From: an uncultured bacterium
GTDB taxonomy: Bacteria > Bacillota > Clostridia > Christensenellales > Borkfalkiaceae
Direction: 5' to 3'
Length of the DNA: 64,000 bases
Assembly (NCBI GenBank): GCA_949746255.1
Contig: CATKAP010000218.1
Coordinates: 1-64,000 of the forward strand
Position 1 is the first letter of the stretch; the number at the start of each line of letters is the position of its first letter. Positions 1-10,009 of this stretch are shown here, one piece after another. The position numbers and the translations under genes are program-made. The notes under the pieces are model-generated. The model saw only the letters and a list, made by a program, of their open reading frames with translations. It searched no databases and had not been told where the DNA came from.

Positions 1-171
1 ATACCATTATATATGAATTAAAAATAAAAATCAATACAATTCAAGTAAAGAAAAACGTGAATTTTGTTTGGGATATATCCACATAAAAACAACATATTTT
101 TACACAATTCTTTATATTTTTTCCTCTTGTGCCGCGTATAATTAATAAAAACGGATTAACGGGTTAGGAAT

Positions 172-1113
172 ATGTCGGGTTACACAAAAAACATCGCCGT
201 GATAAGACAGATTAAGGAAGGATTTTCTACGGACGGCGGTCAGCTGACGGGAATAGTAAAAGCCGAAAAGTACGGTTCCGTGCTCGGCGTAGAAGTAACG
301 CTTATAAATTTTGCGCCTCTTTCGGAAGGAAGATACGTTACCGCAATTTCGGACGGTGAAAATATACTTTTGGTGGAGGACGGACATTTCGAAGGGATCG
401 CAAATCTCGATACGGGAAAAGGCTTCGCTGCGCTGGTGTGTTACATAAATTCTCAGGTGGTGCCGCTCGCTTCCGCCGTCTGCGGAAATTTCCACGCCGA
501 AGCGCTTACTATTAAAAGTCAGGTTGAGAAAGCCGAAAACATTCGTACGGCTTCCGAAAATACAGCTTTGGCGGAAAGTTCGGATAAAAACGAAAAAAAT
601 ATCGTTTACAGCGACGAAGCAATCGCGGAGGAAAATTATTATGAATACGCAGAAGATTATGAAAGCGGCGGTGCTTTATGCGAGGATTCGCAAAAAAAAG
701 AAGACGGGAGTGAAGCTGTACAAAATGAAGCGGCTTTTGGCTTTGTCACGGAAGAAAAGCTTGCCGGCGGCTTAGCGCAGGGAAATTTTTACGAGCGCAC
801 AAAGACGGAAATAGAAGGAATTTTGTCGGCTTATCCCTGCGCGGAAGAACTCGAAAAAACCGTGAAAAATTCCAGATGGGTCAAAATTTATTACGGCGAC
901 GAAAAGTATTACGTTTTCGGCGTGTTGTATAACGAAGGTACGCCTTCTTACATATGTTACGGCGTGCCGGCTTCGCAAAGTTCGCTTCCGCCGGAGAGCA
1001 TGCAGGGATTGGCTTCCTTTATTCCCTATTCTCCCGAAGAAACGCAAAGGGGGTTCTGGGTTATGTATCAGGACGCGAAAACGGGCGAAAGCATTAAAAT
1101 AAATTTGGCTTAA
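172..1113 (+). CDS. conserved hypothetical protein (313 aa)
   Basis: Long ORF with typical codon usage, followed by a strong hairpin; no recognised domain. Confidence 0.7.
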   Translation: MSGYTKNIAVIRQIKEGFSTDGGQLTGIVKAEKYGSVLGVEVTLINFAPLSEGRYVTAISDGENILLVEDGHFEGIANLDTGKGFAALVCYINSQVVPLASAVCGNFHAEALTIKSQVEKAENIRTASENTALAESSDKNEKNIVYSDEAIAEENYYEYAEDYESGGALCEDSQKKEDGSEAVQNEAAFGFVTEEKLAGGLAQGNFYERTKTEIEGILSAYPCAEELEKTVKNSRWVKIYYGDEKYYVFGVLYNEGTPSYICYGVPASQSSLPPESMQGLASFIPYSPEETQRGFWVMYQDAKTGESIKINLA

Positions 1114-1164
1114 AACATAAATATCCGGCGGCGGCTCGGATTAAAAAATATAAAACATAAAAAA

Positions 1165-1187
1165 CGGAGGGCGATGCTCGCCCTCCG
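1165..1187. terminator. hairpin terminator between convergent genes
   Basis: cggagggcga-tgc-tcgccctccg perfect 10-bp stem. Confidence 0.75.
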
Positions 1188-1206
1188 CAATTTGACTATT
1201 TGTTAT

Positions 1207-1416
1207 TTATTTAAGTCCTTTAAAAGGTTTGAAAACAATCATCGAATATACGCAAAATAAAGCGGAAACGCCGCAGATTGCGTAAAAGCTACGGTAAATT
1301 ACAGGTAATCCGAAGCTTAAAAAGTTAAGCAAATCAAATCCGCTGAAGGCGTATACGGCGGCGCATATGCCGAGGATAACAAGATTAGTTAGGCACAAAT
1401 AGCAAGTAAATTTCAT
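1207..1416 (-). CDS. small two-TM membrane protein, DUF378-like
   Basis: 69 aa; hydrophobic pattern resembles the DUF378 family. Confidence 0.55.
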   Translation of the reverse strand: MKFTCYLCLTNLVILGICAAVYAFSGFDLLNFLSFGLPVIYRSFYAICGVSALFCVYSMIVFKPFKGLK

Positions 1417-1457
1417 ATTAAAATTATGTGCGCGCGCATTGTTTTTATACTTTATAT

Positions 1458-1721
1458 TTAACAGCCCGTAATGTTATCCAACACCAATTTGTCGAATTCG
1501 GGCTGTTCTGCGAAATCGCGCGGCAAAAATTTTACCGTGCGAAATTTTGCATAGTTAAATATATGCGTTTTAAGAAGTATAGGCGTTGAAATATCCAACC
1601 CGTCGCAGATATCCGACAGATATTCGAAAAAGTTGGAATAAGTAAATTTGTCGTCGCGCTCATACGTTATTTGTTTTATGATTTTTTCGCCTTTTAAGAT
1701 TTTAGCCCAGATTCTAAACAT
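1458..1721 (-). CDS. conserved small hypothetical protein (87 aa)
   Basis: MFRIWAKILKGEKIIKQ... resembles a small conserved clostridial family. Confidence 0.6.
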   Translation of the reverse strand: MFRIWAKILKGEKIIKQITYERDDKFTYSNFFEYLSDICDGLDISTPILLKTHIFNYAKFRTVKFLPRDFAEQPEFDKLVLDNITGC

Positions 1722-1834
1722 ATAAAAAATTATAAACTATTGCGAAGGCGAATGCAAACGATTTGTTGACTTTAGATTGTAAATAAGGTAAAATAAGTCA
1801 AATAAATCCCATTTGCTTTTCGGGGGAGACAATT

Positions 1835-2332
1835 ATGAACGCACGTGAAAAAGAAATTCTTTCGTATCTTGCCGCGGATTCGCGCATTTCAGCCGCGCAG
1901 ATTGCCGCAACTTTAAAAATAACCGAAGAAGAGGCGGCGAAAAAGATACGCGAACTTGAAGAAGAAGGCGTTATAGTCAAATATACCGCCATAATCAACG
2001 CCGATTTTATCGATGAAGAAGCCGTGGAAGCTCTTATAGAAGTAAAAGTAACTCCGAGCCGCGGATTCGGTTTCGATTCCATAGCGCAGGAAATAGCTTC
2101 GCACGGAGAAGTGCAAAATTTGTATCTCATGAGCGGCGCGTACGATTTGGCCGTAATCGTCCGCGGAAAATCGTTGAGGTCGGTTTCGCGTTTTGTTTCG
2201 GAAAAAATATCCACTTACGACAGCGTTATATCCACGGCGACGCACTTTATTTTAAAAAAGTATAAGGTTGAAGGCGCGGTTATGAACAGAAACGGCGGCG
2301 CCGGCGGAGAAAGACTTAGCGTTCAGGCGTAA
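1835..2332 (+). CDS. Lrp/AsnC family transcriptional regulator
   Basis: N-terminal HTH plus AsnC ligand domain; 5 bp upstream of aminotransferase. Confidence 0.9.
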   Translation: MNAREKEILSYLAADSRISAAQIAATLKITEEEAAKKIRELEEEGVIVKYTAIINADFIDEEAVEALIEVKVTPSRGFGFDSIAQEIASHGEVQNLYLMSGAYDLAVIVRGKSLRSVSRFVSEKISTYDSVISTATHFILKKYKVEGAVMNRNGGAGGERLSVQA

Positions 2333-2337
2333 TTCCA

Positions 2338-3501
2338 ATGAGAAAATTCGTAAATAAAAGAGCCGCTTCTTTACAACCGAGCGGAATAAGAAAATTTTTC
2401 GATATCGTGCAGAGCATGGAGGGCGCGATATCTTTAGGCGTAGGCGAACCCGATTTCGTTACGCCGTGGAATGTGCGTGACGCGGCTATACGTTCGTTGA
2501 GGCGCGGATATACGCAATACACCGGCAATCGCGGACTTCCGGAGTTGCGAAATTTAATTTCGCAATATCTGGTAAAACGTTTCGGAATAGACTATCCAGC
2601 CGAGAGAATAATAGTAACCGTAGGGGCGAGTGAAGCGATAGACCTTACTATTCGCGCCGTATGCGATGAAGGCGACGAAATACTTATACCCGAACCGTCA
2701 TACGTGTCTTACTATCCCGCGGTATGTCTTTCCGGAGGCGTTCCCGTTCCTTTAAGTTGCCGTGCGGAGGACGGCTTTGCCGTAACGCCAGAACTTATTG
2801 AAAAAGCCGTAACGGCGAGGACCAAAGCAATAATTTTACCCTATCCGAATAATCCTACGGGCGCGGTTATGACGGAAGAGCAATTGCGTGAAATAGCGCC
2901 GGTGATAGAGAAGTATGATTTGTTGGTTATTTCCGACGAAATATATGCGGAACTTACTTATACGTGCAAACACTGTTCTGTCGCGGCGATAGGAAAAATG
3001 CGCGAAAGAACTGTATATATCGGGGGGTTTTCAAAAGCGTTCGCTATGACGGGGTGGCGCGTTGGCTTTGTTTGCGCGCCCGCGGAAATAGACGAAGCTA
3101 TGTTGAAAATACATCAGTATACAATACTGTGCGCTCCGCAAATGAGTCAGCGCGCGGCAATTTGCGCGTTGAAAGAGGGGTTCGAGGACGATTTTTCCAC
3201 TGTGGCCGAAATGCGTGAAGAATACCGCAAAAGGGGTAATTTTCTTGCCGGAGCTCTGGAAAGGCTGGGGTTGCAGTGCGCAAGACCGAAGGGAGCGTTT
3301 TATTTGTTTGTTTCAGTTGAGTCTACGGGAATGGACGGGGAAACTTTTGCAAACAAACTTTTGAAAAATCAGAAAGTAGCGGTGGTTCCCGGCGGCGCGT
3401 TCGGAAACGCAGGCAAATATTTTGTAAGAGCAAGTTATGCGACAGGAATGCAACAGCTTGCGGAAGCGGTGAACAGGATTGAAAAATTTTTAGGTAAATA
3501 A
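2338..3501 (+). CDS. PLP-dependent class I/II aminotransferase
   Basis: PYPNNPTGAV, SDEIYAELTY, GGFSKAFAMTGWRVGF motifs. Confidence 0.93.
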   Translation: MRKFVNKRAASLQPSGIRKFFDIVQSMEGAISLGVGEPDFVTPWNVRDAAIRSLRRGYTQYTGNRGLPELRNLISQYLVKRFGIDYPAERIIVTVGASEAIDLTIRAVCDEGDEILIPEPSYVSYYPAVCLSGGVPVPLSCRAEDGFAVTPELIEKAVTARTKAIILPYPNNPTGAVMTEEQLREIAPVIEKYDLLVISDEIYAELTYTCKHCSVAAIGKMRERTVYIGGFSKAFAMTGWRVGFVCAPAEIDEAMLKIHQYTILCAPQMSQRAAICALKEGFEDDFSTVAEMREEYRKRGNFLAGALERLGLQCARPKGAFYLFVSVESTGMDGETFANKLLKNQKVAVVPGGAFGNAGKYFVRASYATGMQQLAEAVNRIEKFLGK

Positions 3502-3521
3502 TCGCTGTTCGGCTGTTTTTA

Positions 3522-3550
3522 TTGACAAATTAAAGCCGAAACTATATAAT
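3522..3550 (+). promoter_or_regulatory. consensus sigma-A promoter upstream of greA
   Basis: TTGACA (3522-3527), 17-bp spacer, TATAAT (3545-3550). Confidence 0.85.
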
Positions 3551-3565
3551 AATGTAGTCGCAGAC

Positions 3566-3600
3566 GTGATTCCGGCCGAGTTTCGGGGTCACTTTTGTTT
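3566..3600 (+). terminator. hairpin plus T-rich tail in greA leader (attenuator-like)
   Basis: GTGATTCCGG/TCGGGGTCAC 10-bp stem with G-U pairs, followed by TTTTGTTT, about 10 nt after the predicted TSS. Confidence 0.5.
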
Positions 3601-3671
3601 ATATTTTCGACAATTAAATAATAATTCTTGATAAATAAAAGCGCCAACGCGCTAAAAAGAGGTGTTTTGTA

Positions 3672-4139
3672 ATGGCAGAACTGATTGTAATGACTCAGAA
3701 AAATTACGACGATTTGAAAAAAGAGCTTGAAGAGCTTGTTAAAGTTAAAAGACCCGAAATTATAGAACGTATTGCGGAAGCTCGCAGTCACGGCGACCTT
3801 TCGGAAAATGCGGAGTACGACGCCGCGCGTGAAGAACAGCGTTCCAACGAGGGAAAAATAGCCGAAATAGAGTATAAAATAAAAAACGCCGACATACGCG
3901 AAGAAGTAACAGATAATAGTTACGTTCATCTTGGAAGCGTCGTAACCGTTTACGACGACGATATGGACGAAACTCAGGTTTATACGGTGGTTTCGATAAC
4001 CGAAGTTGACGTTATGAACAATAAAATTTCCGTGGAATCGCCCGTGGGGTCCGCGTTGCTTCGCAAAAAAGCGGGAGACAAAGTAACCGTGGAATGTCCC
4101 AACGGCAATTATACTCTTAAAATAATTTCTATCGAATAA
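3672..4139 (+). CDS. greA: transcription elongation factor GreA
   Basis: MTQKNYDDLKKELEEL...RSHGDLSENAEYDAAREEQ GreA signature. Confidence 0.96.
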   Translation: MAELIVMTQKNYDDLKKELEELVKVKRPEIIERIAEARSHGDLSENAEYDAAREEQRSNEGKIAEIEYKIKNADIREEVTDNSYVHLGSVVTVYDDDMDETQVYTVVSITEVDVMNNKISVESPVGSALLRKKAGDKVTVECPNGNYTLKIISIE

Positions 4140-4147
4140 GGATTAAT

Positions 4148-5662
4148 ATGGAAGAAAATAAGCAGCCGCTTACAGCGGAAGAAGAAGCCCGCGAGCTTGC
4201 CGAACAGGCAAGGATCCGCAGGGAAAAGCTTGCAAAGCTGATCGAAGAAAACAAAGACCCCTTTACAAAAGTAAATTATGAAGTTACGGCGCGTTCCAAA
4301 GAAATTAAAGACGGTTTCGAAAAATTCGAAGGCGGAGAAGTTTCTATCGCCGGCAGGCTGATGTCTCGCCGCATAATGGGCAAGGCGTCGTTTTGTCACG
4401 TTCAGGACGGCGAAGGGCTTATTCAACTCTACGTCCGCCGCGACGACGTCGGCGAAGAGGATTACGCTTCTTTTAAAAAAGATTACGATTTAGGCGACGT
4501 TATCGGTATAAAAGGATATGTTTTCAAAACGCAGACGGGAGAAGTTTCCGTGCACTGCTCGCATATAGAAATGCTTTCAAAATGTCTTTTGCCCTTGCCC
4601 GAAAAACAGCACGGATTAAAAGACACGGATATTCGCTACCGTCAAAGGGAGTTGGATTTAATAGTAAATCCCGAAGTAAAAAGTACTTTTGTAAAGCGTT
4701 CGCGCATATTGGCTGCGTTACGTTCTTTTCTTGACGGAAAGGGGTTTCTCGAAGTTGACACGCCCGTTCTCAACACTATAGAAATAGGCGCGGCGGCGCG
4801 GCCGTTCAAAACCCGTCATAATGCGCTCGATATTGATATGTATCTGAGAATAGAAACCGAATTGTACCTCAAAAGGCTGATAGTGGGCGGTTTTGAAAGA
4901 GTTTACGAAGTGGGAAGAATTTTCCGTAACGAGGGAATGGACGCTTTTCATAATCCCGAGTTTACCACAATAGAGCTTTATGCCGCGTATTTGGATTATT
5001 TCGATATAATGAACCTTGTGGAAGAAATGTACGCTACCGTTGCAAAGCAGGTTTGCGGAAACACAACGGTGGCATATCAGGGCGTTGAAATAGAACTCGG
5101 CGGAAAATGGTCGCGCATGACCATGAAAGAAGCGGTAAAAAAATACTGCGGAGCAGATTATGACAGTTGGGAATCGGACGAACATGCGAGAGCCGAAGCT
5201 AAAAAGCTGGGCGTTGTCGCGGAAGAGGGCGAAAAAGCTACGAAAGGTCACGTGCTCATCGCTTTGTTCGACGCTTTTGTAGAAGATAAACTTGTTCAAC
5301 CTACCTTTATTTATGATTATCCCGTAGAAAATTCGCCGCTCGCAAAGCGTAAAGCGGACGACTCGGCGTTTACGCAGCGTTTCGAATATTTTATTTGCGG
5401 ACATGAATTCGGAAACGCGTTTTCCGAACTTAACGATCCGATAGACCAAAGACGCCGTTTTGTGAAGCAGGTTGAAGAAAAACGTAAACAGGAACCTAAA
5501 TGCAACGCTCAGGTGGATGAAGAATTTGTAACCGCCTTGGAATACGGGCTTCCCCCTACGGGCGGACTCGGCTTTGGTTTAGACCGTTTGGTTATGTTGC
5601 TTACCGACAGTGCGACTATAAGGGACGTGCTTTTATTCCCCACAATGAAACCCAGGAAATAA
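4148..5662 (+). CDS. lysS: lysyl-tRNA synthetase (class II)
   Basis: Class II motifs: RYRQRELDLI, FRNEGMDAFHNPEFT, GLGFGLDRLVMLLT. Confidence 0.97.
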   Translation: MEENKQPLTAEEEARELAEQARIRREKLAKLIEENKDPFTKVNYEVTARSKEIKDGFEKFEGGEVSIAGRLMSRRIMGKASFCHVQDGEGLIQLYVRRDDVGEEDYASFKKDYDLGDVIGIKGYVFKTQTGEVSVHCSHIEMLSKCLLPLPEKQHGLKDTDIRYRQRELDLIVNPEVKSTFVKRSRILAALRSFLDGKGFLEVDTPVLNTIEIGAAARPFKTRHNALDIDMYLRIETELYLKRLIVGGFERVYEVGRIFRNEGMDAFHNPEFTTIELYAAYLDYFDIMNLVEEMYATVAKQVCGNTTVAYQGVEIELGGKWSRMTMKEAVKKYCGADYDSWESDEHARAEAKKLGVVAEEGEKATKGHVLIALFDAFVEDKLVQPTFIYDYPVENSPLAKRKADDSAFTQRFEYFICGHEFGNAFSELNDPIDQRRRFVKQVEEKRKQEPKCNAQVDEEFVTALEYGLPPTGGLGFGLDRLVMLLTDSATIRDVLLFPTMKPRK

Positions 5663-5775
5663 ATTACATTTTTGCAAATTAAGCGATTTGTAAAATTTTG
5701 TTGTTTGGTTGCGAATTCAAGACTTACCTATAAAGCTCGTCTAATTAAGAACCAATAAAATTATTCAAATAAACC

Positions 5776-7116
5776 ATGTACGAATATCATATATATTCAC
5801 AACTTAAAAAATATGCGAGAGCGGGAAAAAGCTTTCACGTGCCCGGACATAAAGCTCGGGGGGATTTCAAAAGCAAATTTCCCGTGGCGGGGTTAGACGT
5901 TACCGAATTAAGCTATTCGGATAATTTAATGTGTCCCGACGGAGTGATTGCCGAAGCGCAGAAAGACCTTGCCGAAATTACGGGAGCAAAGAAAAGTTAC
6001 ATCGTGACGGACGGCTCGTCGGCGGGTATATTTGCCATGCTTTACGCGGCGGCAAAACGCGGAAATAAAATAATCGTGCCGCGCAACAGTCATCAAAGCG
6101 TTTGGAACGCGTGCAGGGTGTTCGGTTTTGAACCGGTCATAATACAGGGTAAAACCGAAAACGGAATCATGCTGCCGTCCGACGGTTCGGAATTAGAAGA
6201 ACTGCTTTCCAACGACGTAAACATTGCGGGACTGCTTGCCGTAAGTCCCGATTATTACGGAAACATCGCTCCGTTAAAACAGTATTCCGAAGTTTTAAAA
6301 AAATACGAAAGATTACTGATAGTCGACGGCGCGCACGGGGCGCATTTGGTTTTTTCGCCCGATAAAAAAGGTTACGCGGGCTTGTATGCGGATATGTGGG
6401 TGGACGGCGCGCATAAAAGTCTGCCTACGCTTACGCAAGGTGCGCTTGTATGCGTTAACGACGAAAAGATTATTCCCGAACTTGAAGAAGGGTTAAATAT
6501 TTTCCGCACTACTTCGCCGAGTTATCCCGTTATGGCTTCGGTGGAATACGGCTATAAATATTTATATAACAATCCTAAATTTTATGAGGAAGCGGAAACC
6601 GCGGTCTCCGCGTTCAGGCAGAAGTGCGCGGCGCCTGTTTACGTTTCCGACGATTTTACGAAAATTGTAGCGGATTTGGGCGCGCTCGGTATTTCGTCCG
6701 ACGTTGCCGCGGAACAGCTTGAAAAGAAAGGTATTTATTCCGAACTTTCCGACGGTCGTCACTTAATTTTTTACGCTTCGCCTTTAACTACGGCGGCGGA
6801 TTTAAATTCGTTGAACGCGGCTTTAACGGCGGTAGTCAACAATAAAAAGATAAAAAACACTTACAAGGAACGCCCTGCTTTGCCTTCCAACGAGAGGACA
6901 TATTCGTTTTTATACGCTTTGAAAAACCGTAGAGAGCTTGTTCCGCTTAAAAAAGCCGCCGGCAGGATGTGCGCGCGCAGCGCGGGAGTCACGCCTCCGT
7001 GTATTCCGGTAATCGTCGCAGGCGAAATAATTACTTCGGACGCTATCGAAGCTTTGTCTTGCGCGGGTCATACCTTCGGACTTGACGGCGGCGCCGTATG
7101 GGTGGTTAAAAGATGA
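5776..7116 (+). CDS. Orn/Lys/Arg decarboxylase family PLP enzyme
   Basis: FHVPGHK, DGAHGAH, VDGAHKSLPTLTQGA motifs; upstream of tmk as in Bacillus yaaO-tmk. Confidence 0.9.
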   Translation: MYEYHIYSQLKKYARAGKSFHVPGHKARGDFKSKFPVAGLDVTELSYSDNLMCPDGVIAEAQKDLAEITGAKKSYIVTDGSSAGIFAMLYAAAKRGNKIIVPRNSHQSVWNACRVFGFEPVIIQGKTENGIMLPSDGSELEELLSNDVNIAGLLAVSPDYYGNIAPLKQYSEVLKKYERLLIVDGAHGAHLVFSPDKKGYAGLYADMWVDGAHKSLPTLTQGALVCVNDEKIIPELEEGLNIFRTTSPSYPVMASVEYGYKYLYNNPKFYEEAETAVSAFRQKCAAPVYVSDDFTKIVADLGALGISSDVAAEQLEKKGIYSELSDGRHLIFYASPLTTAADLNSLNAALTAVVNNKKIKNTYKERPALPSNERTYSFLYALKNRRELVPLKKAAGRMCARSAGVTPPCIPVIVAGEIITSDAIEALSCAGHTFGLDGGAVWVVKR

Positions 7117-7736
7117 ACGGTAAATTCGTGACTTTCGAGGGCTGCGAAGGCTCTGGCAAGAGCACGCAGTTAAGGCTACTTTCCGAATATTTAAAGGAGA
7201 GAGGTACAGACTTTATATTGACGCGCGAACCCGGAGGCGGGGAAATTTCCGAAGAGATACGAAAGATAATTTTAAACGGAAAATATACCGATATGTTCGA
7301 CGAATGCGAAGCGCTTTTGTATGCCGCCGCGCGTATTCAACATCTTAAAGAAATAATAATACCCGCTTTAAACGCGGGTAAGCTGGTTATCTGCGACAGG
7401 TATGTGGATTCGTCGCTCGCATATCAGGGCTACGCCCGCGGTCTCGGAGCAGAGTTTATAAAAAGTATAAATTCGTACGCTTTGCAAAAGTATTCGCCCG
7501 ACGTCACCGTGTTTTTGGACATACCGCCCTCCGCGGCGTTCGAGAGAAAGCACGGCGCGGACGAGGACGACAGAATGGAACAGCAGGGTATTTCGTTTCA
7601 TGAAAAAGTATACGCCGGATACAGGGCGCTCGTTGCCGAATACCCGCGTATATGCGCCGTCGATTGCGGAGGAACAAAATTTCAGACCGCGGAAAACATA
7701 AAAAAACTTTTAATATCGAAAGGCGTAATAGATTAA
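7113..7736 (+). CDS. tmk: thymidylate kinase
   Basis: FEGCEGSGKSTQ P-loop, DRYVDSSLAYQGYARGLG. Confidence 0.95.
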   Translation: MNGKFVTFEGCEGSGKSTQLRLLSEYLKERGTDFILTREPGGGEISEEIRKIILNGKYTDMFDECEALLYAAARIQHLKEIIIPALNAGKLVICDRYVDSSLAYQGYARGLGAEFIKSINSYALQKYSPDVTVFLDIPPSAAFERKHGADEDDRMEQQGISFHEKVYAGYRALVAEYPRICAVDCGGTKFQTAENIKKLLISKGVID

Positions 7737-8645
7737 GTGGAAAAACTTTTAAAAAACACAACCGCATATAAAATACTTTCGGGCGACAGAGCGGCGGGTA
7801 AACTTTCGCACGCGTATATGTTGCACTTTCAGGACTCGAAAAATTTACGCGACGCGCTTAAAATATTTGCGGCGGAGTTTTTCGGAGCGGACGGCAATCT
7901 TCGTGAAAGGATAATGAACGGAAGTTTTTCGGACTGTATGATTTATCCGACGGAAGAAAAAAAACTTACGGCGGACGCGGTTGCGGAAATTTTAAACGAC
8001 AGCGCTATGCGCCCCACGGAAGGCGATAAAAAGTTGTACGTTATTTGCAATTTCGACGCGGCTTCGCAACTGTTGCAAAACAAGTTTTTAAAAACTTTGG
8101 AGGAACCGCTCGAAGGCATACATTTTCTCTTGGGCGTAAACTCGCTGGCGCCGGTGGTTGATACCGTTCGCTCGCGCGTAAAACTCCTTGAAATACCTCC
8201 GTTTACCCAAAGCGAAATATTTGCGGCGTTGGAGCGCATGAGTGGAAACTTATTGAACCGCGACGCTGCGAGAAGCGCGAACGGAGATTTGGGCGCGGCC
8301 CAGAATATGGTTGAAGGCGGTTGGTTTGCAGGCGTTCGCGCCGCGGCGAAAGATTTATGTTATACGGTGGATGCGTGCGACGTAGGTCTTGCGGTAGCAA
8401 AGTACGGCGACATAAAATATAAAAAAGAACTTTTATCTGAAATGAGGCGGCTTTATTTTTCGGCGTTGACGGAGGAAAGTCCGTTTACGCGCAAGCTCGG
8501 TAAGCCCGTTTTGGTATACGCGCTTGAAAAGTTGGACAAGGCATGCGCGGACATTACATACAACGCGAATTTTCAGGCGCTTTTATACGACTTTCTCTTG
8601 GGAGTGGTCGGGGAGAAAAACAAATGGCAGAAGTTACAGGGGTAA
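7737..8645 (+). CDS. holB: DNA polymerase III delta' subunit-like
   Basis: GTG start; SHAYMLHF, LLQNKFLKTLEEPLEGIHFLLG; synteny with tmk/ricT. Confidence 0.88.
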   Translation: MEKLLKNTTAYKILSGDRAAGKLSHAYMLHFQDSKNLRDALKIFAAEFFGADGNLRERIMNGSFSDCMIYPTEEKKLTADAVAEILNDSAMRPTEGDKKLYVICNFDAASQLLQNKFLKTLEEPLEGIHFLLGVNSLAPVVDTVRSRVKLLEIPPFTQSEIFAALERMSGNLLNRDAARSANGDLGAAQNMVEGGWFAGVRAAAKDLCYTVDACDVGLAVAKYGDIKYKKELLSEMRRLYFSALTEESPFTRKLGKPVLVYALEKLDKACADITYNANFQALLYDFLLGVVGEKNKWQKLQG

Positions 8646-9628
8646 CCTTTAAAGAGGGCGGTAAAGTTTATTATTTTGCGCCCGGCAAAGAACAGTATAA
8701 ACAAGGAGCGGGGGTAGTTGTGGAAACCGCCCGAGGCGTGGAATACGCTACGGTAGTTATGCCCCGCGCCGAAGTCGCGGATGAAAAACTTGTCGCTCCG
8801 TTAAAACCTATTGTGCGAGCGGCTACCGCAAAGGACGAGGAAACGCATCGCAAAAATCTGGAGCGGAAAGAAACTGCGTTCGATACGGTTCGTGAAAAAA
8901 TAGAAAAACACGGATTGGATATGAAACTTATCGACTGCGAATTTGCTTTCGACGGAAGCAAAGCCGTGTTTTATTATTCGGCGCCGCAACGCGTGGATTT
9001 CAGAGAACTTGTAAAAGACCTTTCTTCCGTTTTCCGTATGCGCATAGAATTGAGGCAGGTAGGCATACGCGACGAAATAAAACTTCTCGGCGGTATAGCT
9101 CCGTGCGGCAGAGAGTGCTGTTGCGCAAGCTGTATGCCGGAATTGAAAAAAGTATCCATCAAAATGGCGAAAAATCAAGGGCTTTCTTTGAATCCGGGTA
9201 AAATTTCAGGACTTTGCGGCAGATTGATGTGTTGCCTTTCTTATGAAAACGAATATTATGCGGACGCATGTAAGCAAATGCCCAGAATAGGGAGTGAAAT
9301 CACCACTCCGGAAGGCAAAGGCACTGTAATAAATGTTAATATGCTTAAAATGGAAGTTCGCGTAAAGATAGAAGACAAGACCAAAGATTTGATAACGTAC
9401 AAGGATTTTTCGGTTAACGATTTAAAATTTAAAGCGGTAAAACCCGCCGCGGATGAAGCCGAAGAGGAATCGGTTGAAGAAATGCCGGTAAAGCGTGATG
9501 AAAAAATTCCCGAAGCGCCCGCAGCCGATATTGCGTTAAACACCTCGGGAAATTCGGCGGAAAAGCAAAAAAATAAGCCTTCGGGCAAATTTCACAAAAA
9601 ATTCCGCCATAAAAAGAAACAGAATTAA
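8624..9628 (+). CDS. ricT: PSP1-domain RicT/YaaT-family protein
   Basis: Cys-rich GGIAPCGRECCCASC and GLCGRLMCCLSYE motifs; internal ATG at 8624. Confidence 0.9.
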   Translation: MAEVTGVTFKEGGKVYYFAPGKEQYKQGAGVVVETARGVEYATVVMPRAEVADEKLVAPLKPIVRAATAKDEETHRKNLERKETAFDTVREKIEKHGLDMKLIDCEFAFDGSKAVFYYSAPQRVDFRELVKDLSSVFRMRIELRQVGIRDEIKLLGGIAPCGRECCCASCMPELKKVSIKMAKNQGLSLNPGKISGLCGRLMCCLSYENEYYADACKQMPRIGSEITTPEGKGTVINVNMLKMEVRVKIEDKTKDLITYKDFSVNDLKFKAVKPAADEAEEESVEEMPVKRDEKIPEAPAADIALNTSGNSAEKQKNKPSGKFHKKFRHKKKQN

Positions 9629-9730
9629 CATTCGCGGCGGTTTGGCAAATATTTTGTTTAACCTCTTTACACAGCTGAAAATTTGTGTTATAATATAAAT
9701 TACAATAACGTAATAAACGGAGGAATAACC

Positions 9731-9904
9731 ATGGCACATATCATCACGGACGAATGCGTAAGTTGCGGCGCTTGCGCCGGCACTTGCCCCGTTGAAGCAA
9801 TCAGCGAAGGCGACGGAAAATATATCGTTGACCCCGACGTTTGCATCGATTGCGGCGCCTGCGAAGACGTTTGCCCTACGGGTGCTGTTCATCCCGCAGA
9901 GTAA
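9731..9904 (+). CDS. 2[4Fe-4S] ferredoxin
   Basis: Two CxxCxxCxxxCP motifs; start re-called to MAHIITDEC with RBS. Confidence 0.95.
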   Translation: MAHIITDECVSCGACAGTCPVEAISEGDGKYIVDPDVCIDCGACEDVCPTGAVHPAE

Positions 9905-9920
9905 GTAAAAGGAATGCTTT

Positions 9921-9950
9921 GGGCGGAGGTGCTGTAATCTCCGCCCTTTT
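9921..9950 (+). terminator. intrinsic terminator after ferredoxin
   Basis: gggcggag...ctccgccc followed by TTTT. Confidence 0.85.
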
Positions 9951-10009
9951 CCTTTATATGCGGCCGGTAAATATTACATTGGAGACGCAAACCTGATAAA
10001 TTTATTTAT

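Noticed and set aside
4718-5449. 243-aa minus-strand ORF inside lysS
   Set aside because: Shadow ORF opposite a clearly conserved gene; composition (Arg/Phe-rich) typical of antisense translation.
5663-5775. Possible lysine-type riboswitch before the Orn/Lys/Arg decarboxylase
   Set aside because: Only about 110 nt, AT-rich, with no recognisable conserved aptamer core.
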